Both the position numbers and the translations under genes were made by a program. Positions 1-8,901 of a DNA stretch of 21,649 bases are shown piece by piece; within the stretch, counting starts at the first letter, position 1; each line of letters opens with the position of its first letter. Source of the DNA: JBDHTS01 sp044221445 (lineage in GTDB: Bacteria > Pseudomonadota > Alphaproteobacteria > Micavibrionales > Micavibrionaceae); the NCBI GenBank assembly GCA_044221445.1, contig JBGAPF010000031.1, forward strand, positions 1 through 21,649, given 5' to 3'. The notes beneath the pieces were generated by a model. It saw only the letters and a list, made by a program, of their open reading frames with translations. It was not told the origin of the DNA and made no database searches.

Positions 1-127
1 AAAGCTTTCCCTGCGTCAGGATCTCAAGGCTTTTCCAGGAATCGGGGCCGGAAACGCGCATGACTGCCACGCCGGAACGTCCGGGTGGCGTGGCCAGCGC
101 ATAAATGGTGTCGTCAGGGCTTGTCAT
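1..127 (-). CDS. mnmE: tRNA modification GTPase MnmE, N-terminal fragment
   Basis: MnmE (TrmE) works with MnmG to install the cmnm5 modification on the wobble uridine of certain tRNAs. Only the first 42 codons are in the window; the gene runs off the left edge. Reading the minus strand from the ATG at 127-125 gives ALATPPGRSGVAVMRVSG, the diagnostic start of the N-terminal folate-binding TrmE domain. The GTPase domain and C-terminal Cys motif lie outside. The ATG sits inside the last codons of the upstream DUF6489-like gene, a 14-nt overlap that suggests the two are transcribed together and translationally coupled. Recognition rests on a short but very conserved stretch. Confidence 0.9.
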   Translation of the reverse strand, partial: MTSPDDTIYALATPPGRSGVAVMRVSGPDSWKSLEILTQGKL

Positions 128-368
128 TATCCGGCGCGTGAGGCATCCCCATCTGGCCCCAGAACATTTTCTGGAGTTCGCCCCAGTTTTGAATAGTGGC
201 GGGCATCCAGGTCTTGATGAACGTTTCCGGATCAAGGGTCTGGATATTTTCGCGCATTTTGGCTTCCAGCTCCCCCATCATGCGGTCCTGCATGGGCGCT
301 ATATCGGGAAGGCCTACAAATTCCCGCGCCTCTGCCGGCGTGCATTCGACGTTCATTGTGAATTTCAT
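114..368 (-). CDS. small DUF6489-like conserved protein
   Basis: An 84-residue soluble protein with no signal peptide or membrane segment. The sequence, MKFTMNVECTPAEAREFVGL at the start followed by a Met/Glu-rich helical stretch and a conserved-looking WxPATIQNWGELQKMFW near residues 54-70, matches my memory of DUF6489, a family of small alphaproteobacterial proteins of unknown function. It lies directly upstream of mnmE and overlaps its start. The gene runs away from the divergent zinc-finger gene at 496. The function is unknown, and the family assignment is from memory. Confidence 0.82.
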   Translation of the reverse strand: MKFTMNVECTPAEAREFVGLPDIAPMQDRMMGELEAKMRENIQTLDPETFIKTWMPATIQNWGELQKMFWGQMGMPHAPDNDKP

Positions 369-495
369 GGGCGCCCCTGCCGTATTGTTATCCTTATGTT
401 CTTATCAGGTTTAGGTGAAAAAACCATCGTCATGGGAAAAAAGTTTTAAGCCCAACCCTTTTACGACTATTCTGTCATTGAACGGAGAGGTCATC

Positions 496-2109
496 GTGAG
501 CGGCGAGAGCCCACAACAAAAAGAAGGCAAAGGCGAAGCCGTAGCGCCTGATGTGCTGGGACGGGCGCTTGAAAGCTTCCGCCATCTGGTGCGCGGTAAC
601 GGCATTGCGCCGGCGGCTATCCGGATCAAAGACTTTTCAGGCCATATGCTCGATTTTGAAGCGCGAACGATTTTTCAGGTCAGGACGGTCGTCAGTGAAA
701 GCTACCTAAACGGAAAACCGCAGGGACCAGTCTTAAAGTCTAAGGAAGAACTGCAGCATGAAATTGCCGAGGCGGCCAGCAAGACCGCGGCAGGGCCCGC
801 CATCCGTCCAGCCTTGATGGACTCTCTCGCGAAACGCGGCGACATGGGATTTGGCTTTAATGCCGAAACAATAACGCTGCCGCTCCCAGCCAGCCGGTTT
901 ATCCTGCCGCTGCCATGCGAGCCGTGTCACGGCACGAAAGTTATTGCCTGTGCCGGATGCCGGGGGACGGGCCGTGCGCCGTGCATCAAATGCCATGGGC
1001 GGCGCGAGATAACCTGCCTGTCCTGCCGCGGCACGCAGTTCCAGTTCGCAGGGCAGCAAAAAGTGTCCTGCCGGGTTTGCCGGGGCCGGGGCAGGGTGGG
1101 ATGCCCGACATGCCGCCAGACAGGCCAGACGCCGTGCCTGAAATGCCGGTCGGCGGGCAAGATGCCCTGCCGCGCCTGCGGCGGCACAGGCACGCGCAGC
1201 CTGGTCACGACGATCACCTATAAGGCTGAAGGCGCATTCGAGTACGATCGCAGCACCGTCCCGCCGCAGGCGTCCCTTTTACTTGAAAAGCTGAAAGGGA
1301 CGCTCGTTGCGGATAAACACGCGGAGGCCCGCTACGCTGACGCGGCGCCGCAGGCGCCCGAAGCAGAAATACCGGGCCGGGTCGTCCTGCCGTCCCGGAT
1401 CCGGCTGCCTTTCGGCGCAATCACGTTCGAAATAGGCAATGAAGAAACAAAAGGATGGCTCTTCGGAAATCAACCTTTTCTAACCGGGTTTCCTCCCTTT
1501 TTTGAAAAAATTGCTGCGCCCGGATTTCAGGCGCTGGCCCAGGCGGCACAACCAGGCGGCCATAAAAACGGTGGGCTGGAAAAAGCGATCAAATTCCGCC
1601 TGACAGGCGATATCGTTTTGGCGGCGGCCTCTTTCGCACCCGCGAAGGCATTTAAGTTCATGCAAAAGCGTTATCCTTACGGTATGGGGGATGACGCTCT
1701 GAAAAGCGGCCTGCGTCATGCGGCCATCGCCTTAAAGGGCATGGGCCGGGGTCCGCGGCTGCTCGGCCTGACCATTGGCCTGATGCTTTCCATCATTCTG
1801 TATGGCGCATGGTTTGCCGTTCCCCTGCGTCCTGTCGATCTGATCGCCGCAGATGCAGTTTTTGCTGCTGTGTGCGGGACTCTAACAGTTTTGTCGATTC
1901 GCCTAACGGCATCGAGGGCTGTGGGGCGGGTATTGGGGCGGCTGCAAAAAGGAGGGCGTCAAAGGTTCCTGCGCGATGGAGGATTCAGTCTATGGACAGG
2001 CACGGGGGTCAGCCTTTTAACCGGCCTGATCATTCTTCATGGATCTTTTATCGCGGGACGCTCCATGCCCTCATGGTACGCCGTTTTGCTGCAGATGGCG
2101 GGTTTTTAA
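496..2109 (+). CDS. membrane-anchored DnaJ-type zinc-finger protein (no J domain)
   Basis: The product has a soluble N-terminal part, then a Cys-rich block encoded at 916-1179 with eight CxxC pairs (CEPC, CAGC, CIKC, CLSC, CRVC, CPTC, CLKC, CRAC), several followed by the G-x-G of the DnaJ zinc domain. DnaJ has four such pairs, so this is about twice the usual number and could hold four zinc ions. There is no J domain (no HPD). Three hydrophobic segments near the C-terminus, around 1759-1825, 1834-1900 and 1984-2050, predict membrane anchoring. I chose the GTG at 496 because GGAGAGG lies 5 nt upstream; an in-frame GTG at 415 would add 27 residues but has only a weak CAGG before it. The role is unknown; a redox, chaperone or assembly function is possible. 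It converges with flgL. Confidence 0.82.
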   Translation: MSGESPQQKEGKGEAVAPDVLGRALESFRHLVRGNGIAPAAIRIKDFSGHMLDFEARTIFQVRTVVSESYLNGKPQGPVLKSKEELQHEIAEAASKTAAGPAIRPALMDSLAKRGDMGFGFNAETITLPLPASRFILPLPCEPCHGTKVIACAGCRGTGRAPCIKCHGRREITCLSCRGTQFQFAGQQKVSCRVCRGRGRVGCPTCRQTGQTPCLKCRSAGKMPCRACGGTGTRSLVTTITYKAEGAFEYDRSTVPPQASLLLEKLKGTLVADKHAEARYADAAPQAPEAEIPGRVVLPSRIRLPFGAITFEIGNEETKGWLFGNQPFLTGFPPFFEKIAAPGFQALAQAAQPGGHKNGGLEKAIKFRLTGDIVLAAASFAPAKAFKFMQKRYPYGMGDDALKSGLRHAAIALKGMGRGPRLLGLTIGLMLSIILYGAWFAVPLRPVDLIAADAVFAAVCGTLTVLSIRLTASRAVGRVLGRLQKGGRQRFLRDGGFSLWTGTGVSLLTGLIILHGSFIAGRSMPSWYAVLLQMAGF

Positions 2110-2120
2110 AAGTCCTGAAA

Positions 2121-3197
2121 TCAATCCAGGAAATTGACCAGTGACAGGGATCCCGCTAACGCTGTCACACGGTAGCTGGCCTCAAGCTGCGTCTGCAGCG
2201 ATGTGATCTTCACCGCCGCCTCGTTCAGGTCGACATCCTCGATCGTGCCGATGGTCGACAGCAGGGTGTTCTTTTGAATCTCCTGGCTGTCCTGAATCTG
2301 GCTCATCTGCGCCTGAGTCTGGCTGAGACTGAACCGGTTGAGGTCAAGATTATCGAGCGCCGTACCCAGCATTTTCGCGAGATCGTTGAACAGATTGAAA
2401 AAATTCTGGTTCTGTTCCGATGTATCCGCGCCCGGTGCGGTGCGGGTGCCGGGTGCCGTGCTTCCCGAATTGACCTTATCGATCGAGGCGCTCAGGTTTT
2501 TGATCATGCCTGTAGCCGCAAGGATGTCCCGCAACGGGCCGTTATTTCCAAGAACCGAATAATTGAGTTCCGTTCCATCGTCCACGCGCACAGTCACCGG
2601 CTTCGCGTTCCCGCTCGACAGCTGGCCCGAATAACCAAGCGTGGTGTCGTCCAGCTGCGCGCGGTCGCGATAGCTTGCGATCAATGAGTCGGTATCGAGC
2701 GTGCCCGCAACCCAGGCATTCAGTTTCGCCAGTTCGTAACTGTCCGCCGTGCCGGTATCGCTCAAGGGTTCGCTCAGGGTTTCGGCGCCGCTGAACAAAT
2801 AGCGGTCGCCGTCTTTCGAATTGATGAGGTTGACGATGAAATCATTCACGCTGGTCGCCAGATCGCCAATGGTGTGGATGTCGTAATCGCCGCCCTGCTG
2901 CGGCTGGATGTTCAGGGCGTTCTGGATGTTACCTGTCTGTTCTTTCAGTTCGTTGAGCGCGTTGGTCATCATGCTCATGCGCCGGTTGGCGGTGTCCATG
3001 TTGCTTAAATAGGTGTCTATCTTTTTGAAATCGGCGCGGGCGCGCTGCGACGCGATGGCGTCGCCGCCCAGGCCTTCGAACAAAGTTGCCTTCTTGCCGG
3101 TCGCAATCTGCGTCTGAAGCGTTCCGAAATTGCCTTGCAGGACTTTAAGCCGTTCGATCTGGTCAAGGGCTTGGCCGAGCGTGGAGATCGATGTCAT
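2121..3197 (-). CDS. flgL: flagellar hook-associated protein 3 (hook-filament junction protein)
   Basis: FlgL is the second junction protein between the flagellar hook and filament. The 358-residue product has the flagellin-like N-terminal coiled coil (QIATGKKATLFEGLGGDA, then a helical run that includes NMDTANRRMSMMTNALNELK) and the C-terminal helix LEASYRVTALAGSLSLVNFL, which pair to form the D0/D1 domains. No signal peptide is seen, as expected for type III flagellar export. The start has AGAAGGA 7 nt upstream. It lies 15 nt downstream of flgK, so the two are one transcription unit. Its stop is 11 nt from that of the convergent zinc-finger gene, with no room for separate terminators. Confidence 0.94.
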   Translation of the reverse strand: MTSISTLGQALDQIERLKVLQGNFGTLQTQIATGKKATLFEGLGGDAIASQRARADFKKIDTYLSNMDTANRRMSMMTNALNELKEQTGNIQNALNIQPQQGGDYDIHTIGDLATSVNDFIVNLINSKDGDRYLFSGAETLSEPLSDTGTADSYELAKLNAWVAGTLDTDSLIASYRDRAQLDDTTLGYSGQLSSGNAKPVTVRVDDGTELNYSVLGNNGPLRDILAATGMIKNLSASIDKVNSGSTAPGTRTAPGADTSEQNQNFFNLFNDLAKMLGTALDNLDLNRFSLSQTQAQMSQIQDSQEIQKNTLLSTIGTIEDVDLNEAAVKITSLQTQLEASYRVTALAGSLSLVNFLD

Positions 3198-3212
3198 GAC
3201 GGTATCCTTCTG

Positions 3213-5579
3213 TTACCTGAACGCATCCAGAAGTTCCTGGAACGTGCTGTTGATTGCGGTGATGGCGCGCGCTGACGCGGAATAGGCGGTCTGGACAATG
3301 ATCAACGTCGCCAGTTCCTCGTCGATGTTGACTCCCGACTGGTCCAGCAGCTGCTTTTTCACGAGGTCGCGATAATTTGTTTCGTCCTTGCTGCTGTCAT
3401 TGACCTGCGTGATTTCCTCGGTCTGGCGGCTGATCATCTTCTGTCCGTAATCGAGGATGGAGGACGAGCCGAGGACGCCGGTATCGATATTGGCGCCAGG
3501 CCCCAGATTGCCGGTGCGGAACGGACCTGTGGTGGTGTAGGGTACGCTGGTCACCGGCGTGTTGCTGCCGAACAGCGCCTGAAGCACGTTCGATCCCGAT
3601 GCGATGCCCGCGCCGCCCGTACCATTCGTTGCAAACGGTCCGCCCAGGATTTTTATGTCTCCGCCGAAGCGCGGTCCGCCGTTGCTGTCATCGCCGCCAG
3701 GCCGCAAGGTCAATCGCCCGCCAGCGCCGATATTGGCATACAGGCCCGGGACACCGGTGCCAAGCAGCGGATCGTATTCCAGTTTCGCGAGCAGGTCGGT
3801 TTCGTCATCGCCCGGCTCGATGGTCACGCGTTTCGAAGGATCATTGCCGACCTGAATGTCAATATAAGGATCGGTGGTTTCATATGTATCGGCGGTCAGT
3901 CCCAGAAAAGTCAGGCCGGCATCGCCCATACCGCCCGCTCCGCTGGCGTCGATCGTCAGGTCGCCGCGCGTTGTGATGACCATCTGGCCATAGGCATTGC
4001 GCCCGGCGACGGCCGCCAGGCTGGCAGGAACCGATGCCGCCGTGATCTGGGCGTTGATCTCGGCGATGATCTGGTCCAGTCCGTCATTGATGCCGCCGCC
4101 GATCGGGTTGTTTGCCATGGCGTCGGACAGGTCGATGGTGACCGTCACCGGCCCGGCGCCCGTGCGTGATTCCTCGAACGTCAGCGTGAATTTATCCGTC
4201 GCGGGTCCTGATGCCGGCGTAAAAACTGTTCCCCCCGCGCTGATGAGCGCGTTGACGTCACCGTAAGTGCCGAGATTCCGGGTGCCGGTTACAGTGTTGC
4301 TGGAATAAAGCCCCAGCCATTGCTGCAACGTTGTCGTGCCCGTTGCCGCCGCGCGCACGTCGATGGTTCCGGTCGCCTGCTGGTAATCGACATCTCCGAA
4401 GACGAAATCGATGACGCGGCGGACTACTTCGTTGGATCCGGAAGGGACCGGCAGATCGGTCAGCGCGGTGCCTGTCTGTACCAGCGAATTGTCGGCAAGG
4501 ATGCGATCGTTTACCTGCAGGGCGGAGGCAAAGCCGACATAGGGCACAGGTGTCAACGGACCGGGTGGGTTGGGAACGGGGGCGGTATTGAGAGGAATGT
4601 TGCCCGCGAAATCGGTAAAAAGGCGCAATCCCTGCTGGTCGAAACGCTGCGCCATTTTCTGGGCCAGCTCGTCGATCTCCGCCGCCTGGCGCGGCAGGGT
4701 GGTGTCGCGAAGATCGGTCAGCGCACCCAGCTTGCCGCCGATATCGGATGTGGTGATGTCGATGGCGTTAAGGACGGTCGCCGGGTTGCCGCCGACATAA
4801 AGTCCCGCCGCGCCGCCGCCGGGATAGTAGCTCTGATTGCCAAGCGTGACAGGATTGAAATAAAGGGTCTCCGCTCGTTCGTCGGCCAGCATAATGCCCT
4901 GCGAGGTCTGGACGACCAGGACGCCGTCACTGCGCTTGAATGTCGTGACCTGAATTTCTTCGGATAGTTTTTGGATGACGTTATCGCGCTGGTCTTCCAG
5001 CTCGGCGGTCGAGCGGTTGACGTATATCGCCTGCTGGATTTTCTTGTTCAGCGTGGCGGCCTGACCCAGGAGATCGTTGATATGGACGACGGATGTGTTC
5101 ATCTCCGTCTGCGCGTCGTTGCGCATCTGGGTGATCATGCTGCCGAAATTCCTGATTTTCTTGGCGACTGTACTGGCCTGGTCAACGACCAGACGCTGGA
5201 TCGAGGCGTCTTCGGGGCTGTCCGACAGGGCGGAAAACTGGTCGCGCAGCTTGCCCATTTCCGCCGAGATCGAAATCTCAAGCGCCGGATCGCCATGAAA
5301 CTGCTGGATTTTGGTCAGGTAGGTTGAGGTGACGCCAAGGGCAGCCACCTGACTGGTCTGGGTCCAGAATTCGCGCGACAGGCCCGTATCGACGTTGCGG
5401 ATCATGGTGTCGGCTTTGACCCCAACTCCCTGGCCCTGGATCGAAACTGCCGATTGCGGCAAAATTTTCCGCGTATAGCCCGGTGTGCTGGCGTTCGAGA
5501 TATTGTTCGCCAGGACGCTCAGCTGCTGCTGCGCCACTTTCAGGCCAGATATGGCGGAATCGAGGCCTCCAACTGCCAT
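3213..5579 (-). CDS. flgK: flagellar hook-associated protein 1
   Basis: FlgK caps the hook and begins the hook-filament junction. The N-terminus carries the flagellar rod signature (LDSAISGLKVAQQQLSVLAN followed by NISNASTPGYTRK), and the C-terminus ends with the paired helix ATLIIVQTAYSASARAITAI. The product is about 788 residues, clearly longer than the roughly 550 of enterobacterial FlgK; the extra length is a variable, Gly/Thr-rich middle region that would be surface-exposed. I chose the ATG at 5579 because AGGGA lies 6 nt upstream and the family starts just before this rod motif; an upstream ATG at 5603 would add eight residues. It lies 76 nt downstream of the exported-protein operon on the same strand. 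Confidence 0.94.
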   Translation of the reverse strand: MAVGGLDSAISGLKVAQQQLSVLANNISNASTPGYTRKILPQSAVSIQGQGVGVKADTMIRNVDTGLSREFWTQTSQVAALGVTSTYLTKIQQFHGDPALEISISAEMGKLRDQFSALSDSPEDASIQRLVVDQASTVAKKIRNFGSMITQMRNDAQTEMNTSVVHINDLLGQAATLNKKIQQAIYVNRSTAELEDQRDNVIQKLSEEIQVTTFKRSDGVLVVQTSQGIMLADERAETLYFNPVTLGNQSYYPGGGAAGLYVGGNPATVLNAIDITTSDIGGKLGALTDLRDTTLPRQAAEIDELAQKMAQRFDQQGLRLFTDFAGNIPLNTAPVPNPPGPLTPVPYVGFASALQVNDRILADNSLVQTGTALTDLPVPSGSNEVVRRVIDFVFGDVDYQQATGTIDVRAAATGTTTLQQWLGLYSSNTVTGTRNLGTYGDVNALISAGGTVFTPASGPATDKFTLTFEESRTGAGPVTVTIDLSDAMANNPIGGGINDGLDQIIAEINAQITAASVPASLAAVAGRNAYGQMVITTRGDLTIDASGAGGMGDAGLTFLGLTADTYETTDPYIDIQVGNDPSKRVTIEPGDDETDLLAKLEYDPLLGTGVPGLYANIGAGGRLTLRPGGDDSNGGPRFGGDIKILGGPFATNGTGGAGIASGSNVLQALFGSNTPVTSVPYTTTGPFRTGNLGPGANIDTGVLGSSSILDYGQKMISRQTEEITQVNDSSKDETNYRDLVKKQLLDQSGVNIDEELATLIIVQTAYSASARAITAINSTFQELLDAFR

Positions 5580-5655
5580 GATAGTCCCTGGTTTTCCTGC
5601 CATCGCCCCGAAACGGGCGGGCTTCCAGAACCATCATTGCAAAAGCGGTGCCACC

Positions 5656-6879
5656 TTACTGGACGTAAAGATTGGAGACGCCGCCGAGCAGGCTGTCGTC
5701 GACCTGCTTTTCAAGGCCGCGCAGTTTCATTTCGACGATCAGGGAGATCAGCATCTCACGGCGCAGGGACGCCTCGTAACGGTCGCGGTCGCTCATCAGC
5801 CGGACAGCCTGCAATGTTGCCCCCAGACGGTCAACGTTGTTCGGCGTGGTGAACAGGTTGACGAAGAAATCGGGCGTCATATATATCCGCTTGGTCAGCA
5901 CGTCCATCTGGGCGAAATAACTGGGGTTTTGCCCCAGGAACTGAGCGATATCAGGCTCTGGCACGCCCAGTTCCTGGATGATTTCCGTCATGAACGCGGC
6001 CGATTGGGCTGTCGTTTTGGCTTTCATGCCGACCAGGTGGGAAAAGCTGTTCAATGCGACTCCACGGATCGCCTGGAGCGACCGCGCATTCTGAAATATC
6101 CAGGACGCCGGACCCAGATCCTGTCCCGGGCCCTGCCGCAGCATGTCCTCGGGGATATAATTAAGGACATCGGATGCAAACAGGTTGCGGGACATCGCCA
6201 GCACATCTTCCTCGTCGTTGGTCAGGACGTTATCCGTGAAATCCACATCCATAGTCAGGGGGCCGTCGATCAGCCCGGTGAAATCCAGGTCGCGGTTGAC
6301 CCGCGCCTTGTTGGCAGGCCCGCCGCCGCAAAGGGGTTGCAGTGTGGCGTAATTGTCGTTGGTATTGCAGTAGACTTTTGCGTATTGGATCATGCGGGAC
6401 GTCATGTCGTCGGCCCGGCCCTCGCCGCCGACATTGTTTTTCGAAAGCAGCGGACGGGTCAACATGGCGTTGTTCAGGATCAGACCGTTGGCCTTGGCCT
6501 TCTGGTCCGACATAGCCAGGCTGCGGACGTTGGTGCCCATGATGCACATCTGGGTATCCGGCACGTATTCCTTGACCAGCCGGGTATCCATGTCCTGGGT
6601 CAGGCGCTGCGTATCCATCTGATACTGGGCGTCGATGAACGTGCCGATGATGAGGACCTGCTCCATCATAAGCGTGGTCAGCTGCTCGCTGATTTTTTCA
6701 AGCGCGCCGACGTAATAATTACGCCATTTCTGGTTCATTTCCTGGACATGGGTAAGATCGTCCATCGCCGTATCCTGATCGTATGGAACGTAGACGGCGT
6801 ATACTTTAAGCGGCATGCCGATCAGCAAGAAAGCGCACAGAAAAACCGCTAGAGATCGCAAAAAAGAGTTTTTCCTCAT
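5656..6879 (-). CDS. exported paralogue E of the five-member family (lacks Cys cluster)
   Basis: Unrecognised family. This 407-residue protein has a signal peptide at about 1-28 (core LRSLAVFLCAFLLIGMPLKV, cleavage near VYA). It shares the family core: SEQLTTLMMEQ, then IGTFIDAQYQMDTQRL, then EYVPDTQMCIMGTNVRSLA, a YCNTND motif, LNSFSHLVGMK and NPSYFAQMDVLTKRIY, ending with a helical region near DRYEASLRREML. Unlike the other four copies it has no CxxCxC after the signal peptide and starts its mature part with an acidic stretch. Its ATG overlaps the stop of the upstream gene by four bases (ATGA), and AAAGGGA lies about 8 nt before it. It is the last gene of the operon, just before flgK. The role is unknown; export to the periplasm or beyond is inferred. 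Confidence 0.9.
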   Translation of the reverse strand: MRKNSFLRSLAVFLCAFLLIGMPLKVYAVYVPYDQDTAMDDLTHVQEMNQKWRNYYVGALEKISEQLTTLMMEQVLIIGTFIDAQYQMDTQRLTQDMDTRLVKEYVPDTQMCIMGTNVRSLAMSDQKAKANGLILNNAMLTRPLLSKNNVGGEGRADDMTSRMIQYAKVYCNTNDNYATLQPLCGGGPANKARVNRDLDFTGLIDGPLTMDVDFTDNVLTNDEEDVLAMSRNLFASDVLNYIPEDMLRQGPGQDLGPASWIFQNARSLQAIRGVALNSFSHLVGMKAKTTAQSAAFMTEIIQELGVPEPDIAQFLGQNPSYFAQMDVLTKRIYMTPDFFVNLFTTPNNVDRLGATLQAVRLMSDRDRYEASLRREMLISLIVEMKLRGLEKQVDDSLLGGVSNLYVQ

Positions 6880-7472
6880 CTCAAAAATCCCTTTTTGCGA
6901 AAGGTCACCTTCATCAAGCCGTTCAGAGGATCGGCCTGGATATCAGGATCCCTGACCATGGTGGCGATAAACGTCCCGTAGATGTCCTGAAGTCCGGTAA
7001 TCAGTCCCGAATTCTTGACCTCGTCCGTTTCGAGCGAAGCCACGGTCGTGTTGATGAGCGTATAGTGCTGGTCTATGAGGGGCAGCAGGCTCATCATTTG
7101 GTATCTGACAGGACCGATTTCCCGTTTGCTGTTTACGGCCAGGGCCGCAGAGTAAACGTTCTGCAGGGCCGTAATGTCATCATTCAGATTGGCGGCGATC
7201 AGGTCAATAGCCTGTTCGCTTAATCCCGCCGATTGAAGGGCCGTGCGTTTCGACTGAAGGTTTTCACGGCTGCGCTGCAGCTGTTCGATCAGCTGCGGCA
7301 TGGCGTCGCGGCTGAAATCGAGACTCGAAGGGCGGCTTAAGGCAAGACCGGGTATGTAGGGATCGGCGTTTACAACATGCGCCTGAGAAAAAACACATGT
7401 GGTCATACACAGGCAAAAGCTGAAAAGCGCCTTTCTTGAAAACTTAAAAATTTTATGGCGGTTCATATGCAT
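6876..7472 (-). CDS. small exported helical protein within the paralogue operon
   Basis: Unrecognised. The 198-residue product has a basic N-terminus and a hydrophobic signal segment (ALFSFCLCMTTCVFSQA, residues 15-31). The mature part is predicted mostly helical, with a coiled-coil-like run near residues 59-80 (QLIEQLQRSRENLQSKRTAL) and a Met/Leu-rich middle. I see no Cys in the mature part and no similarity to the five paralogues around it. I chose the ATG at 7472 because AAGGA lies 6 nt upstream and it follows the previous stop by one base; the longer reading frame overlaps the preceding gene and hides the signal peptide. Its stop overlaps the next start as ATGA. Its place between two paralogues suggests a partner or chaperone of them (inference). 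Confidence 0.85.
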   Translation of the reverse strand: MHMNRHKIFKFSRKALFSFCLCMTTCVFSQAHVVNADPYIPGLALSRPSSLDFSRDAMPQLIEQLQRSRENLQSKRTALQSAGLSEQAIDLIAANLNDDITALQNVYSAALAVNSKREIGPVRYQMMSLLPLIDQHYTLINTTVASLETDEVKNSGLITGLQDIYGTFIATMVRDPDIQADPLNGLMKVTFRKKGFLR

Positions 7473-7473
7473 T

Positions 7474-8886
7474 TTAATCCTTGTCCGTATTAAGGCCTTG
7501 CAAGGAATTCTCGACCTGACCTTGACGCTGTGCCACGCGCAATTCCAGGATTTGCGAAAGAATCGATTCACCGCGTGTGCGGCTATTATAGATTTCCCGC
7601 TCCAGGATGGAATTAATGGCCTGAAGAGCGACTTTCTTACGCATCACGTTCGCGGGCTTGTCGTATAGGTCAATGTAAAACTCGGGGCGCTGGTAAATCC
7701 GCTTCGCCAGAAATTTCAACTGCGCATAATAGCTTGGACGATCGCCCAGGACACGCTTGACTTCTTGTTCGGGAATGCCCAGGTCCTGCATCAACAGGCT
7801 CATATATTTCAGCGTGTCCGCGGACCCCATCCCCGTTCCGGCGCCTTCCTCCGTTCCCATGGCCTTCATGCCGACAATGGAATCAAAAGAATTGGTGGCA
7901 AGGCTGCGCTTGGCGACGACCGAGCGGTAATCCACCGCCTCGTCCACGGCGCCTTCCTTCTTCAACTGGTTCGACGTCATGCGGGGCATGATCTCATGGC
8001 CGTACAGGTTGTCCTGCAGGGCGAAAATGGGTTCGGGGCGGGTAACATCCGGGTCGGGGTCCGTCATGTCGACCTGTATCGTGTCGGGATCGGAAATCGT
8101 GCGCGTGAAATCGATATCCTCGTTGAGGTTGCCCAGCGGATTGCGCGCCGCCTGCTGGCAGATCATGAACAGGCCTGTATCGACCCTGTTGTTGATACGG
8201 TTGTTATCGTCGTAATCGCAAAAGCGGTTGGCGAACAGGGCCATCCTGTCACGCCGGTCCCCCGACGATCCTTCACGGCCTTCCGCGCCGGAAACCGATC
8301 CATTGCCCAGTTGCCTTTTAATGGATTGTTCGCTCAGAACGCTTGCCGTCATCACCGCGTTGCGGTCTGCCGCGGCCAGGCTGCGTACGTTAGTGCCTAT
8401 GATGCACATGCCGTTGCTAGGCTGATAATCCTTATGCGCTTCTGCGGCCAACTGCTGGAACAGCCGCTGGGTCTGGATCTGTTCGCCCGCATCCATCATC
8501 GCGCCGATGCTCAGGATCTGGTTCATCATGACACTGACCAGTTGTTCCGTCATCATCTGCAGATTGGGCAGGATGTTTTTGATGAACAGCGTGTCCATGA
8601 ACCATTGCTGGTCCTTCCCCAGGTCGGCCTGTCCTATCGCCCGGCCTGCCGGACCCTGGGCCGGAATGGGTATCAGTTCCACGAAACCGAAAAATTTTTC
8701 CCGGGTCTCCGTATGCTTGTCGATAATGAACTGTCGGGTGATTTCATGTGCTCCTACGGAACAGGTGCATTCGGTGCACTGAACGGCCTGCGATGGGGAC
8801 GCCCACAAAAATAAAACACTCGCGGCAACGCAGAGGAAAACATACGTCCCGCGCGATCTTTGGTGTTTCGTATTGAATGGCTGCAT
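7474..8886 (-). CDS. exported paralogue D of the five-member family
   Basis: Unrecognised family, about 470 residues. The signal peptide covers residues 1-34 (core YVFLCVAASVLFLWA), followed by the Cys cluster QCTECTCS (C37, C40, C42). The shared core follows: MTEQLVSVMMNQILSIGAMM, DAGEQIQTQRLFQQ, AHKDYQPSNGMCIIGTNVR, then FCDYDDN, FALQDNLYG, TNSFDSIVGMK, RPSYYAQLKFLAKRIYQRPE and LYDKPANVMRKKVALQAI. It has an insertion after the N-terminal helix (about residues 65-85) that the other copies lack. The start is uncertain: the ATG at 8886 gives a clean signal peptide, while GTGs at 8892 and 8901 are in frame and the 8901 GTG directly abuts the previous stop. The stop lies one base before the next ATG. 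It is probably periplasmic or secreted. Confidence 0.89.
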   Translation of the reverse strand: MQPFNTKHQRSRGTYVFLCVAASVLFLWASPSQAVQCTECTCSVGAHEITRQFIIDKHTETREKFFGFVELIPIPAQGPAGRAIGQADLGKDQQWFMDTLFIKNILPNLQMMTEQLVSVMMNQILSIGAMMDAGEQIQTQRLFQQLAAEAHKDYQPSNGMCIIGTNVRSLAAADRNAVMTASVLSEQSIKRQLGNGSVSGAEGREGSSGDRRDRMALFANRFCDYDDNNRINNRVDTGLFMICQQAARNPLGNLNEDIDFTRTISDPDTIQVDMTDPDPDVTRPEPIFALQDNLYGHEIMPRMTSNQLKKEGAVDEAVDYRSVVAKRSLATNSFDSIVGMKAMGTEEGAGTGMGSADTLKYMSLLMQDLGIPEQEVKRVLGDRPSYYAQLKFLAKRIYQRPEFYIDLYDKPANVMRKKVALQAINSILEREIYNSRTRGESILSQILELRVAQRQGQVENSLQGLNTDKD

Positions 8887-8901
8887 CGTCACAAATGTCA
8901 C

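Noticed and set aside
4320..4967. A 215-codon open frame on the plus strand
   Set aside because: It is antisense to the middle of flgK; its composition looks like a complement of that gene.
5604..5619. Short GC-rich inverted repeat between paralogue E and flgK
   Set aside because: It has five-base arms with no T run on either side, too weak to call a terminator.
5485..6852. A 455-codon open frame on the plus strand
   Set aside because: It lies antisense to paralogue E and flgK, which have signal peptides, family motifs and ribosome sites. The plus-strand translation is His/Gln/Arg-rich without recognisable domains, as expected of a shadow frame in G/C-rich DNA.
7765..8814. A 349-codon open frame on the plus strand
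   Set aside because: It is antisense to paralogue D, with shadow-like composition and no family motif.
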